DNA of 64,000 nucleotides from Plectrocnemia conspersa (lineage: Eukaryota; Arthropoda; Insecta; Trichoptera; Polycentropodidae): positions 1 to 64,000 of the forward strand of contig VTFK01000594.1 of NCBI GenBank assembly GCA_009617715.1, written 5' to 3'. Shown here piece after piece: positions 11,756-24,600 of this stretch. Within the stretch, counting starts at the first letter, position 1. Every line of letters begins with the position of its first letter. Position numbers and translations under genes: made by a program. Under the pieces are notes generated by a model. It was not told where the DNA came from. It made no database searches and saw only the letters and a list, made by a program, of their open reading frames with translations.

Positions 11756-14700
11756 TCATGTGAAATCGGCGTTGTCTTTCTTGTTTTTACGGTTCCTACG
11801 CGAACGAGTGTTCGACAATAAATTGTATGCTTGCTGTATATCTAAAAACTCCTTCTGAGTTTCTTCTCGCAGTGTTGGATCCCTTTCTTTGTCGGGATGG
11901 TGATCGCGAGATAGGCGCCGCCACGCTGAGGTAATTTCTTGCTGACTAGCGTCTTTGCTAACGCCCAACACCTGAACAAACAAAGCATTAAAGCAATGCA
12001 GAATGTAAGTATTTAATAGCATAAGATGATAATTATATGTACTTTATAAGCGTTTTGTTCTCCGAGAGGATCGGATAGATCGATTATTTGAAGCCATATC
12101 TGGTACCATCCATGATGCTGAGCAAATATGTACGTATCGTATAACGATTGTTTGAGATCGACCCACCTGAAATAATTTTTAATATTAAATGCATTTATCT
12201 ATTCTTTCACAGAGTTTGTTTAATTTCTTTACATAACATTCTGCTACTTTTTTGAGACTTATAGTTCAATAAATTCAAGCTATTCCAACCCTAAATTATA
12301 TGAAATAACTATAAAATAAGGCGCAAAAGTTCATGGCACAGGCATAAGTGACATCCGCAGTGAAAGAGTAAATAACCATACCCCAAAATAATGTCTTAAA
12401 ACGAGCACATACTTCAACTTATACCATTGGAACATGTGGCGATTACATGCTCCAACAGTTGAAATAGTTCAATAAGATATTTATCAGAGTAAAACGAAGA
12501 TTCCAGTTCCGCCACAAACCATTGAGGAAGGGTAGAGCCGTTGATCTCCTCCCCTTTCCCCTTTTTAACATAGAAAATTGCATCTAAGTGGGGCTTTCCC
12601 TGAATCGACACAGACGACAACCACCGGTAAGCAACCATAATGGTTTCGTTTATAGATAGGCTTACCATATTTATGAAACTCTAAACCGGGACAGTTAAAA
12701 AAAAAGTTGAAGATACTGGAAGCGTTGGAGATATGGTAAGGCTTGTGCATCATCGTGGCGCCCGTTCAGCCGAAAATATTGCTTCTGTAAGTGAAAGTGT
12801 GGACGAAGACCCGGAATTATCGATACGTCGGCATTCACAACTTTTGGGGTGTTCTTATGGCTCTCTTTGGCCCATTTTGTATCTGGACCTGTATACAATT
12901 CAGATAACATAAGAACTGAAGCCCAGAGACCATGGACAGTGAAGAATTTACAGATTGTATGTTAATGATGCTGATTTTTCAAAGAAAATCTTCACTGATG
13001 AGACACATTTCCACCTCTTTGTGTATGTTAATAAGCAAAATTGCCGCATATGGGGCGAAGAAAATTCTCATGTGAATCATTACATGGCCAAAAAGTGACT
13101 GTTTGGTGCGCATTGTGGTCAGGCAGCGTCACAGTGCCTTACTTTTTTAAAAACTATGTAGGTCGCACTGTAATGGAGAATGATATAGGCGCATGATAAT
13201 CGTCTATTTTTGCCACGATATCAAAGATATTGATATGGAAGACACATGGTTCCAACAAGACGGCGCAACTTGCCACACATTGGGTGTAACGTTGGATGTT
13301 TTGCGTGAAAAGTTCACCATTCGCATTATTTCACTTTGATACACTCAAAATTTTCGAGAGGCACCAACGTCAGCTCTTTAAGGACATAAGTATAACTACG
13401 TGTTATCCATTGCGTGCGCCACTGCCGTTACCAGTACTAAGGCCCTACGAGACCAACCCTTATGGGCGGGCACCCAGCTTTTGACGACCAGGTGAGCGGA
13501 TTCCCCCCCCCGTAGTACTAAGTATGTTATTGGAGTCGCATTAGTATTTCTCCCAAGCGCTTGGGGAGACGTGTTCTAATTGGCTGGTCTGCATTGCTTT
13601 GCACTGCATGCAATTGTGTATCATCCTAGTAACAGAACCACCTCCCAGATTCAGGAGGGATGTATATGCTGCCTCAGTTGCAGCCTCGGTCCTCACTTGC
13701 GTTACTCTGCTATGCTTTGCTCGTCATAAGTAGTGCCTAGGGAGCTACCTCGGACGGCCAGCCCGAGAGGTCACTTCCCCTCAAGAGTTTAAGTTTTAAC
13801 CTCAAGAGGGGTTCCTCGCTCTCCCACACTGATTGATGGCGTACTCCAGCGTGTGGCAGACTGGCATCCGAGCTCTTTAAGAACAAGGCTACTTCTACTA
13901 CTACTACTAAACCACTGCAAGAACTACTCTATTTCAGACTCGAATACCTGCTACAACATTTTTGATGGTCACCGCTGCCTGATACTGATTATGATTTTAG
14001 TAAACACAATGGAACTTATGTGTAATGGTTTCCAGGTTTCTCATACTTGATACTTTCAGATTTTTCTTTAATTTGGTGTGTTCATTCTATTTGATACTGT
14101 AAATCTTATTAATAAAATATTTAATTACCAAGGACTGGTGAAGAAGTGATATACGGCTTCATGGACAGGTATTTCATCTCCATTCACATCTGTGATTGTT
14201 CCATTAAAGTAAAAGAACCCAATCCAAAGAGACATGTATATCATTGCACAGGCAGTTAAAACAGTGAGTCGTCTGAAATATAAAATCAATGATTATTTAT
14301 TAGATAGAACTTCATTTTTTAAATAAATTAATATAGTGCTCCTATCTTGTAAAGAGACTGTTAGTAGAGGCAAATATAAACAGACTCCTTACAGGATAAT
14401 TTGAGATAAACATTGTGAATGAAACATGAATATGATATCTTTTATAGAATTTCTAGATTATATATTATATATAAATATATAACTGGAAATGTAGTACAAC
14501 TAAAGAAAATATAAATAAAACAATCACCTGCACAGAGAACGTTTCTTATGCAGTTTCCTCCTCCATTGCTTAGAATAGCTATCGAATACTAAAGCTGAAC
14601 ACACAACCATTAAAGTGAGCCATGTATCATCAGCTAACCAATATCTTAATGGTGACACTACTAAGCACGTTAAAAATGTTTGTCCTGCTCCGCCGGTTTG

Positions 14701-17700
14701 TCTTCCAATGTTTCCAACGGTCCAAATTCCTGAAATGTTCAAAAACTGTAATATACTATCTAAATGTAAATTGTGTAAAATTTTAAGGCTTACCCAAAGT
14801 TACAGGTATTGGCGTGAACCAATAAAGAAACTTCCAATTGACGCCTGCAAATTCATCGATAGGAACTGCAGACATATATAAATAGCCCCAACAATATGCA
14901 GTCAATATTGCAGAAGTGAAACGGTTGACTGAAAACGATGGCTGAAATGGAAAAGTTGGCAATTTTGATTAATGAACATTTATTTGTCTTTCTGCAATGT
15001 TACTCAGCTGTAGCTGTATATGCTTTCAATATAAATTTGGAGGTAAATTCACTTTTAACAAATACGTTGTTGCTAAGAACATCAATAATGAAACAAAGAT
15101 AAATTACATTAGATTATTATACATAATATAAATATCGATTGGAATAATAATCATATAATAATCACTGATTCAAAAATATACTAGGCACGTTAAAAATTGA
15201 AAACTACTAGGTTCCATATGGGATACGAAAGTAGGTCTTTCAGGAATAAGTCAATGACTTATACGACTGATTTACCATGCTAGTAATATTAATAATAATT
15301 ATAAAAGACTAGTAAAATATAAGTTAATTTGGTTTTTGTGTTAAAGAATCTTACACATATAAATAAAATGTTGCAAAACAAGTGTTTTTATTCAAACAAG
15401 ATATTTCATCTAATGCGCGTACGTTATCTTTGTCTCATAGCAACGCTAGATAAAATTTTTACAATACACAATTTTTATATTGTTAGTAGTATTTTTTAAG
15501 CAATTTCTTAAAAAATTATAGTAATGTATTTTTTTAAGCTTATAAAAGTACTAGTACCTATTTTATGTTAATATTCAGAAATTTAAAATGTTATATACCA
15601 ATATTTTAATTAATACTGTAATTTTTTTGTTTTATAATTTATAAAAAGTAAAAAAGTGTTTATTGTTAATTTTTGCAATTTAATATTACTCGCAGTAAGT
15701 AGGAAGTAACTTGATATGAAAAATAGTGATAATTGTGACTGTAAGCACAATTGTGATTCATAGTCGTATGCACATTGTATATTATTACAAAACACAGTAC
15801 GCTTAATTCATTTTTTTAATTTAATAATAACGGAATTTGAGAATATTTGCCATTTATAATTATTTGTGTAATTATGTTTTGCTTAATATTTTTAAGCTAT
15901 GATATTTCGTCGCATTTTAACACTATTAAATTTTGATGAATAATGCTTAAATACAATACATTGTGATTACTATTCCATAGCCAACCTAACTGATAATATA
16001 TTATGTAGTAAATATAGTCTATATACTAGATTTTAAATCTACAGTTTGTTTATTTTTCACAGTTAGTCCATAATAATTTAATGTGCTCTGAAACTTCTGT
16101 CCTTATTTGTCTGTTCTCAAAGAAAAATTTACAAAATTATTATCTTATCGCTGCCTTTCACTATTGTTGTAGTGAAATATGTTTTATTTATTATATCCTT
16201 GTTTCCTAGATGTTTTTTTCCTTCAATTTATGTATAATTATAGAACTATTTCTTATATTAAAAAAAGTTTATTTAATGTTTAACGAAGCATATTCCGTTG
16301 ACTATTTAGGTAAAATATATATTTGAATGTAAATAAAAATGTACAAATAGTAGAAAGAATTTTGTGTATGCAGTACCTACTTTTGTTTTCACTTCACCAG
16401 TCATCCTTATCATAAAAAGAGGAACATTTAGAGACATTAATAACTGCTATGTACTGTTAGACTTGCATGAGATAAAGAAAATGTATTCCTTTTATGATGA
16501 TACATCGCTTATATCGTACAAAAGATCTAACATGTTAAATTTATTTTTTTAAATTTTCGCCGAAATATCGACCGGTGGTATTTTTTGCATAGGTAGTAGT
16601 ATTAGCCGATATTTCGGTCCTATGGGATTAAAAGACTTCTATTGACCAAAATTCGGTTGGAATATAGTTTGATTAAGACTCTTATATTAGAAGTGGTTTG
16701 AATATGCTTTGATAAACACTCTTATATTATATATATGGAGCAATATGCGAGATGCGACATCTGTCTGCACTTTTTCTTCCGCTTTTTATCTCATAAGAGA
16801 TGAGTTGCCTTAGTTTATATTTTAGACTTGACCTAATGAAAGTTCTGAATTATTTACGTAATTCTGCATGAGTATTCCGTAATTACGTAATTCCACACGA
16901 GTAAAAAATAACCCATTTTGCGTTTATAATTAAATACATATATTTTTAAATTTCTTTACAATTATTCCTAGATGATTTTGGTAAACCGTTAAATGTTTTC
17001 AATGCAATACATTTAAAAAAAATTGTGCCAAACTACACAGAATCGGCAGATCTAATTTCATAATTATATAGCTATTTTCTAAATTTAAATTTATTTATAA
17101 TCGATTTTTCATCTAGCATTTTTTTGGTTACCATTATTAGTTCATATTTTCGAAGAACAATCAGTTTTAAAAATTTCATTAAGTTAGGTTTGGGTTTGAA
17201 CAGCAAATGGACGTTTCGCAACTGTCAAATTGAGTTTCATAGACATCAGTTAAATTATATGTTCTAGTGTAGAAATATGTATCTACTGGTGAAAATGTAT
17301 TTTGCCTTCACTAGTGAAAATATATCTTCACTGAAAAATACACATTCACTGTAATATTCATACATCGCATGTAAATAAATACTGATATTAGATTTCATTA
17401 AGATTCATAGAATTTCGTCTAAATGTTTAACAATAAAACACATATACATAATTAATAAAAATATAAACCATAGTTTATAGACTCACTTTGGGCTGAGTCC
17501 TCAGCTTCTCCGTGAACTCTTCCAAGTAACTAGGGTCAAGATTCGCTTCGCGCACGTATCTGGGAAGGCTGAACAAATCGGCCAGCCAGGCCAGTCCCAT
17601 GCCACCGAAGCTGGACCAGCATACGAACGCGTGTCTGTCTCGCTCCAGGTACACGTGGTGCAATCCGAACAATCCGCCAGTGGCCCATAAGAACAGGGCC

Positions 17701-17759
17701 TTCCAGAGGCTCTTTCCGCCGGGCTGCTGCTGCTGCTCCTGCTCCTGCCGCCAGCCCAT
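11756..17759 (-). CDS. DNAJC22: DnaJ homolog subfamily C member 22-like (Wurst-type) membrane J protein
   Basis: Six exons join in frame to 368 aa: 17487-17759, 14794-14941, 14528-14729, 14129-14272, 12043-12166 and 11756-11971. All have GT-AG borders. Residues about 17-70 contain the TM2-like signature (ATGGLFGLHHVYLERDRHAF) and hydrophobic helices. Further hydrophobic segments lie in exons 2-4 (for example LTVLTACAMIYMSLWIGFFY). The J domain is C-terminal (about 295-355), with YKVLGVSKDAS spanning exons 5-6 and the HPD motif at residues 322-324. This order, membrane part first and J domain last, is diagnostic for DNAJC22; the Drosophila member Wurst is linked to clathrin-mediated endocytosis. 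The start at 17759 precedes a short Gln-rich segment. Length is close to the roughly 340 aa vertebrate protein. Introns 1 and 4 are large and TE-laden. Confidence 0.92.
12735..13375 (+). mobile_element. mariner-family transposase relic in DNAJC22 intron 4
   Basis: Translated pieces in shifting frames match a Tc1/mariner-superfamily transposase: a start region rich in HHRGARSAENIASVSESVDE, a segment containing FTDETHFHL (first catalytic Asp context) and WFQQDGATCH (second catalytic Asp context). Stops and frameshifts break it throughout. It lies antisense to the host gene. The same family recurs as a deleted copy at 54962-55210. No clean terminal inverted repeats were found. Confidence 0.8.
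13385..13915. repeat. GC-rich retroposon-like segment with CTA-repeat tail
   Basis: This 0.5-kb block has far higher GC content than its surroundings and ends in a run of CTA triplets at about 13892-13908. Its edges carry similar motifs, GCTCTTTAAGGACA near 13372 and GCTCTTTAAGAACA near 13872. It resembles the 3' end of a non-LTR retrotransposon or a SINE. It has no coding capacity, the family is not recognised, and the orientation is uncertain. Confidence 0.45.
14942..17486 (-). other. large intron 1 of the DNAJC22-like gene
   Basis: This AT-rich intron of about 2.5 kb has no coding exon that I can support. It contains a short inverted pair, CCGAAATATCG and CGATATTTCGG (about 16560-16615), and one copy of the inverted repeat at 17186-17234. 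Confidence 0.6.
17186..17234 (+). repeat. inverted-repeat copy, left
   Basis: About 46 bases containing GGACGTTTCGCAACTGTCAA match the reverse complement of 20183-20229 with few differences. The two copies are 3 kb apart and enclose exon 1 and the upstream region of the DNAJC22-like gene. Confidence 0.65.
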
Positions 17760-17812
17760 GGTCGCAGTTCAACCACGAAGCGTCCTTCGATGACTAAAGT
17801 GGTTCCAGTCAA

Positions 17813-19437
17813 GAGGACATGACGAAGAATACAACTGCCGACGGAACGGCGAAGATGTAACGGTACTTCGCGCGATACGCATACCTGTATGTGTGCAAGC
17901 GCTGTGTTACCATGATTTTTTTGGGACTATTCGACCCACTACTATAATAGTACATCTATATTACATCTGTATGGACTCACTGTCAACTGTCACCTATGAC
18001 TATGCGCTGACGACTAAGTCGATTTTTTGCAGACATGCGCTCAGACTAGTCGGCCAATAGATCACCATCACCATCGAATACGATACAAAAAATATTCTAT
18101 TATTATGCATTAATACATAAACGCGTCAGGGAATTCTCATCATTCTATGAGAAATCAGCTGACGTTGTAACGCGAAAGCTAATATCGATTTGTATGTGGA
18201 CAGACCAAAAAGTTACTCAATTTTTCTTTTATAATATCTTTATTAAGTACAAATACATTTAATATATATTGACATATCGCTTCTGTATATATGTATAAGG
18301 CTTTAGCTCAGTGGTTTAATTCGAAAATAGTGTAATATTCGACTTGGGAGCTACAAAACAGGTTAGTCGTAGTAAATGAAAGATGGTATAAATTGACTGA
18401 AAATATAATCAGCATAGTGAAGGAGCTCTCTATAGAGTATAATAATAATATGAACAGAACAGAAATAATATGAACAGAACAGAAGGTCGTTTCAATTAAA
18501 TGTTCATTTATTATTATCACATACTATGCATAAGCTAAGGAATGTTGTCTTCTTGTTGCTTCGCAATATAAAAATGTGAGATTAACATAAGGTTATAAAT
18601 AAGAAAGTCTTATTTATTAAAAGAAGCATTATTAGTTTTTTAATCTTGTAATCACTTTTGTGCCACACGGTCCGTCAGGACACTTATAATACCGATCTAC
18701 ACCCGAGTTGCAGTTAGTTGATAGGTATAATAATCATTTTGCGATTATAGATAAACTCGGAAGTTAAACGGAGTTACTGACAGCTAGTTTAATTAGAAGA
18801 CTCAGAGCAGCTTTGAAACCTTCAGCGATTAACTTTAAACCTGGAAGCTGAGAAATGTCGTCAAGTTTCACCAATACTTCAGACCATCCTTGAAACTTTC
18901 ACAACGACATGCATAACTACAACATAATATTGGTGGAATCAGTGAGAATCGTCGAGATCCATTTATTTATAACATTAAGGTAAGTGGCAAAAATCTGATG
19001 AAACTATGTTTAAACACCTGTTTAATTTATACAACGAAAAGTAATTAGCTTAATAAAACGATACTGGACAAAAATGTATTATAGTTTTGCACGATAGTTC
19101 AGAAACTTTTTGATCAGCACTGATATTGTGTTGCTGTTGGGTCAGCTGAGTGGCAAATGTATATATGTAAATTACATGCATATGATGTAACAACTTGTTA
19201 ATGGTTCTATGGCAGTAATCGTAAACAAGCGATCCTGCAAAATATACAGTTTAAACAAATTCTGGGCTATCTAGATTGTTATATTTTTGTTTCACAGATG
19301 TATTAAAATTATCTGGTGAGTCATCGCTGGTTTAATATGGCAGAAAAAAATGCAATTACTATATTAATATGTTATTTATTTTAATTTAATTATTTATTTT
19401 TCTAATATAGCTAATTTTTACATTAAACAAATTTTAA
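17813..19437. other. 5' flank of DNAJC22-like gene and intergenic DNA
   Basis: No gene is supported. A promoter for the minus-strand gene is expected near 17800-18100, but I see no convincing TATA box. A strong donor-like GTAAGT at about 18980 follows a GC-richer segment (18660-18978) on the + strand that could be an untranslated 5' exon. No downstream coding exon was found to confirm it. Confidence 0.4.
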
Positions 19438-20130
19438 CTAAACATATATGAGTATATAATACATAAAATAAACATAAATAGAATATACAAATTCACACCT
19501 CCGTACATTATTCCCCTGGCCGTACTCGTTTTCTTCTATCATTAAATTGTCTCTATTTATAGTAATAAATCTATGTACATCTTTATTTATTATTAAATAC
19601 TTATTAAAATACTCTTGTAATATACTATTTTCAAACTTGTATATAAATACTAAAACATTCATCTTCAATATTTCTTGAACATTTAACCATACTTCTATAA
19701 CTAGTAAATCTAAATCATGAATCATACTTCTATAACTAGTAAATCTATTTGTATTTAAGACTACTCTCATTGCCCTATTTTGTAATTTTTGCAGCATCAT
19801 TTTATATAATTTATTAAACGTATCTTATATTGTTGCTCAATAATTAAAATGGTGGCAATACAATACTATTGTAATTTTTTTTGTGTTTATATTTAACATA
19901 TTTTTCATTATGGATAATATACTACTTTTATAGTATTTTTTTATATGTATTTACTCCTAAATATATTATCAACTGTTTCTATAATAGAGTTATCTATAAC
20001 TCTTTTTATATTTTTGCTTTATTTTTTTAAAATAATTAATAAACCATCTTAATACTATTTCCTTTATATCGATATTCTCAAATTTCTTCAACATTATTAT
20101 TCTATGTGTTGTTTTGAAATCTCTGTTGCG
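19438..20130 (-). mobile_element. non-LTR retrotransposon reverse transcriptase C-terminal relic
   Basis: The minus-strand frame at 19438-19800 begins with MMLQKLQNRAMRVVLNTNRF, the typical region just after the reverse transcriptase core in jockey/RTE-like elements. Upstream, broken frames up to about 20130 continue the match (a HHFNYW block). Stops and truncation show it is dead. The clade assignment is approximate. Confidence 0.65.
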
Positions 20131-20182
20131 ATAACATTAGTTTTGTTTTAACTGCGTAAGAAAGATTTTTTAAATCACGTTC

Positions 20183-20229
20183 AAATTTGACAGTTGCGAA
20201 ACGTCTATTTACTGTTCAAACCCAAACCT
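20183..20229 (-). repeat. inverted-repeat copy, right
   Basis: Reverse-complement partner of 17186-17234 (contains TTGACAGTTGCGAAACGTC). It lies at the 5' edge of the reverse transcriptase relic, so it may be part of a short interspersed repeat rather than a transposon terminus. Confidence 0.6.
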
Positions 20230-20740
20230 ATACTGAACGAAAATATCAACAGTATAATGGTTAATTTGTTGCAATGGGGAATAACAACTGGTGGGTTTTG
20301 AGCCTGGCACCGTGCTAACTAACAATTATATTTTTTTAGTATTGGAACAACATTATTGAAAATGTATATCTTAACCTACAAATACAAGGAGATTATGCCG
20401 ATGTTATAATCATGCAAAATATATAATAATAATAATCAACTATAAAACTAAATAGAAATATTCAATTTTAATTATTAATAAGATTGTTCCACATTTCAAT
20501 CAACAGGTGGTTACCCAAAGATCGCCATGACCGTCAGAGAAATTCTTACGCAGGAGAAACATCGGCACATTTCTTTGGATAAATATTGGTTTTTATATAA
20601 TTATTAATTTATAATTAATAGAAAAAAGTTGTATTGTATGTACATATACATATATATAAAAATATTAATTTAATATTTTTTAATAAGGCATTAAAGTTTT
20701 ACAATTTAATTAATTATAAATCTTCCGTTTCAACATTTTA
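20230..20740. other. AT-rich noncoding sequence
   Basis: No gene, RNA or recognisable element is seen. Confidence 0.5.
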
Positions 20741-21112
20741 GGAGTTAGCCCAATGCGTTACAACGTGGTAAACAGCAACAGCTACTAAGTAAGTAGTAAC
20801 ACACTAGACTGGAAGCAAAGACATCTATTTTATTAATTATAAATTAATTTTATAGCTTATAATAGATTAAAACCACTATTCATCACCCAGCTCGGTTTTA
20901 TTTTAATCTATCATCATGATATTTAGTGTTAAGAATAGGAAAACCTAATCTGTGATGATTAATTAGAATTATATAATAATCATTAATTTCGATTTTTCAG
21001 ATACAATATAAATTTAAATGTACTAAGGTCTATGAGGGTTTCGAACTCAAGTCTTTCAGATATTAATCATCGACTTAAACTACTAGTCTAACATGCTGAT
21101 GATTATAATACT
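20741..21112 (-). repeat. tRNA-derived SINE-like element, copy 1
   Basis: Read on the minus strand, the right end holds a tRNA-like head with a B-box-like GAGTTCGAAACCC (about 21040) and an A-box-like TTAGACTAGTAGTTTAAG (about 21085). The body runs to GTTGTAACGCATTGGGC near 20745. A second copy at 22346-22912 shares both ends and much of the body. The repetition supports an interspersed repeat; the SINE class is inferred from the box motifs. Confidence 0.5.
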
Positions 21113-21690
21113 TTTAGCCCATATCCAAAATTAAAATTTAGCGAGAGTAATATTATTTAGATCGGAGAGCGGTTCAACATGTCAACGCAAAATAATAAAA
21201 ATATACTTATTTCATAACTTAAATTTTTTGTTTACTGAGGAAGAGTGTCTTAGCTTTGAAAAATATACAATGTATGCAATTTGAGTTCCAGACTAGAAAA
21301 AGGTGGATGGAAGTAGGGTGACTATATTTTATTCACGGTCTTAGAGTGCAATTGATAAAAATTTAAAAATTATATAATACGCATCAGAAGGGTGACTAAA
21401 AATGTTTTAAGCAGAGTCCTCCAGATTAACCATGTAAAGAATTATAGATCAATTATAGTGTGCAGGATTATAATGTATTAATAAAGACAGTCTTATATTA
21501 GAATTATATAATGTTTGAATTTAATTAGCTATATTTCCAAGAAAATAATAGGCATAGTTTTTATCTTGACAGCAATCTTTATGGTTTAAGTATACTTCAT
21601 AAATGTTAATATAACACAATAGAATAAAATAACAACTTTTTCAATTAATAAATTTATTAATCATTATGGTATAAATCAGTAAAAATTCAT
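21113..21690. other. AT-rich 3' flank of parkin
   Basis: There is no gene here. A minus-strand AATAAA at 21653-21658, about 35 bases past the parkin stop, is a likely poly(A) signal. Confidence 0.5.
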
Positions 21691-24600
21691 TTAAACGGCA
21701 AACCAATGATAGGCTACACAATTATTTGTCCATTGAGTTTGGCAAACCCAGCACCACTGAAATCCACATCCTGGTCTAAAATTGAATAGAAAAATCGTAT
21801 ATAATTAATGTTTACTATAAAATTTATAAATTAAAACAATACCGTGAACAAGTTATGTGCATGCATCCGCCGTCCCGTTCTGTTGGCGTACGACATTTAG
21901 GGCACGGTTTGCTGATGATGCGAATTGTCGTCTTGCTAGCTTGATCCCAGCAAGCCTAGAATTATAATTAGCATATTTTATATTAATCGTTTCCTATTTT
22001 AGTGTTTATATAAAATTCATATATATTTACTTGTAAAACTCTTTCAGGATTCACGTTGTAATTCTTTCCGTTTTCTGAACATCCAGGTGCCTCAGTATCT
22101 TCAGAGCATTCTCCGATGTGATATCCTTGACGACATTTTATGCAGAAGACGTACTAAATAACATTTTTGTAGGTTGTAATAAGTTTTTAAATATTTGTTC
22201 TTAATGTAAAATAAGTATAAAGACACTCACACCACATCCATGAATGCAAGTAACTTTTTCACAACCAGATTCGACGATTATACCCGATCCACAACCTAAA
22301 AAAGACATTTAAATTGAATAAAGCTGACAATAGCGTATCATCACGCGTGATAGCTCAATGCGTTACAACCGTGTGAACACAATCAACAACTATTAAATAA
22401 GTAGTGAGACACCAGACTAAAATTAAAGTCTGTAAATTAGTGTCATCTATATTATGTTTTTTCCACGATAATCTTTACCGTGATGTACCAGTATGTTTTA
22501 TCATTCTTATTTTTAAATAGTATATTATAATTGATTTTTTTAAAATATAAATATACACCTCCTGTATGTCTAGAATTAGAATCGCATCTAATTATATTAT
22601 AATCCTCATTATTTATATTCTTGATATTTATGTAAATCCTAAAAATATAAACTAATTATTATTATTAATTATTAATAAGCTTACAATCAATACATGTCAT
22701 CGCGCACGACCTAGCTCTATTTTAATTTAATCATTAATCGCAATATTTATCTGTAAGATTAGAATAATCTAGGAAGACATGATCTGGGATGATCAATCGG
22801 AATTATAATTATATAATTATCATTAATTCCAATACACAGATACAATATAAATGAAAAAATAGGGATCATATAGGATTCAAACCCAGGTCTATGTACTCAT
22901 AATTGAACAGCGAATTAAAAAATGATTTATAAGCAAAAATTTTGTACGTACTTATAAAAATATGCATCAAAAGGATTGCAGTTAAAATATTTGTTATAAA
23001 CAAATCTTGATCCTTCGGTTACAAATGTAGTCATTAAAAATTGAATTAGATCGCTGTTATGTGTCACATGAGTTGCCATTTATTTGGGTAGCATCTCTGA
23101 TAACAATTCGTTGAAACAGTTGAGAAGAAAAATGAGTATTTTATGAGTCCAGTAAACACAAAAGTGTTATGGGTCTGGTAGAATTTCAAATGCAATTCAA
23201 TATGAGTTCGATATCAAATACATATAATCAGGGCTATGCTGGAGTGTTATTAAAGTAAATATTAGGATGCCATTTTATTTGTAGCCCCTTGGATGAACAA
23301 GAATCATTCAGTTCGGAACAAAGCCGAGAATAATATATTTGATAATAGATTTGCATTGAAATATATAATTTTTAATTTCATGTTTTTTGCATCAAATATT
23401 ATACACCCTATATTCATATTGCATACTTCTTTTTAAAAGCTTAGCTATAATTTTTATTAAGACACAGGAATGCAATGAATTATTTTTCAACGTTTCTAGC
23501 AAAAAGACACTAGTATATAAATATGGATAGATCTGTACTCTTTCTTCAAGAGCAGTGGTCGGCTAACCATTGTAAAAATGATATTTTTGGGGGTATTGAG
23601 TATTCCTTTATTTAAAAATATACATTTTCTGAAATATTTATTTTAAGACTCCAAAATCCGCATTTATTTTTTGTAATTTCTAATGTGTCGAATGTCGACG
23701 TTGCAAAAAGCTAAGAGTATTTTTTTATTAGGAATATGCAATATCCAGAGCAATGAAACTTTTTCTTTAGCGGCATCCTAAATCACAAAGCCCCCGTTGT
23801 TAATATTTTTTGGGTAATTTTTTTCACACTTGTTTCGGTCCATTTATGTAATGATGGGTATGTCCTTCTTTTATATCAATATGTCATCCAGTCCTTTGAA
23901 TTGTCAATAATCGATCGACATCTTAGTGGCATAATTTCTACCAAGTTTACGGTGCAACGAATCCGTCGAAATAATTGCTGAATTGTATATGCTTTTTTTC
24001 CACGAAGCTTCTGTTTCATTAATCCCCAGGCATTTTCAACGAGATTTGATCTGATGATTGTGATGGCCAGTCTAACGTGATGATATGTTTATCCACCTTC
24101 CACTGCGAGCAAAGACGACTCTGTTGATTTGGGTCGTTGTCTTTCTGAAGAACCAAGGATTGATTTTTTCTTTTAAACAACTTCTTGGCAAATGGGATTA
24201 ATGCTCTCTGGTAAATTTTTATCATTTACTTAGCATTCATTGTCTATGAAAAGTGTCAAAGTTTCAAATCCTTGTTTTGAAAGACATGCACGTTAACCGA
24301 GTGTTTAACTGTCTGCTGGAAAAGCATGCTGGTGGGAGTAGATCAAGTTCGGTTTATGGTACTTCGTGCCCAAAAAGATGCTTCATCAGAAAAATTATGT
24401 CCCAATCGCGATTAATATTTTCTTGTGCCCAAGTCATTATTTTTACGACGTGTTTCCTTGAGAGAAGCGGTTTCTTCATTGTGCTTTGAAATTTTATGCT
24501 GGAAGATCTTAAACACGTTTGAATACTCTCGCATGATATCTTGTTACAAGAGCTATGAATACAACTATTATTGATAATATTAATTTATTAATTTACCATT

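Noticed and set aside
17501..17812. Alternative frames over DNAJC22 exon 1
   Set aside because: The frame starting at 17759 carries the TM2-like motif and splices in phase to exon 2; the others are shadows.
18299..18330. Possible tRNA gene (TAGCTCAGTGGTT)
   Set aside because: Only an A-box-like string is present. No cloverleaf arms or proper B box can be drawn, and the downstream sequence is AT-rich.
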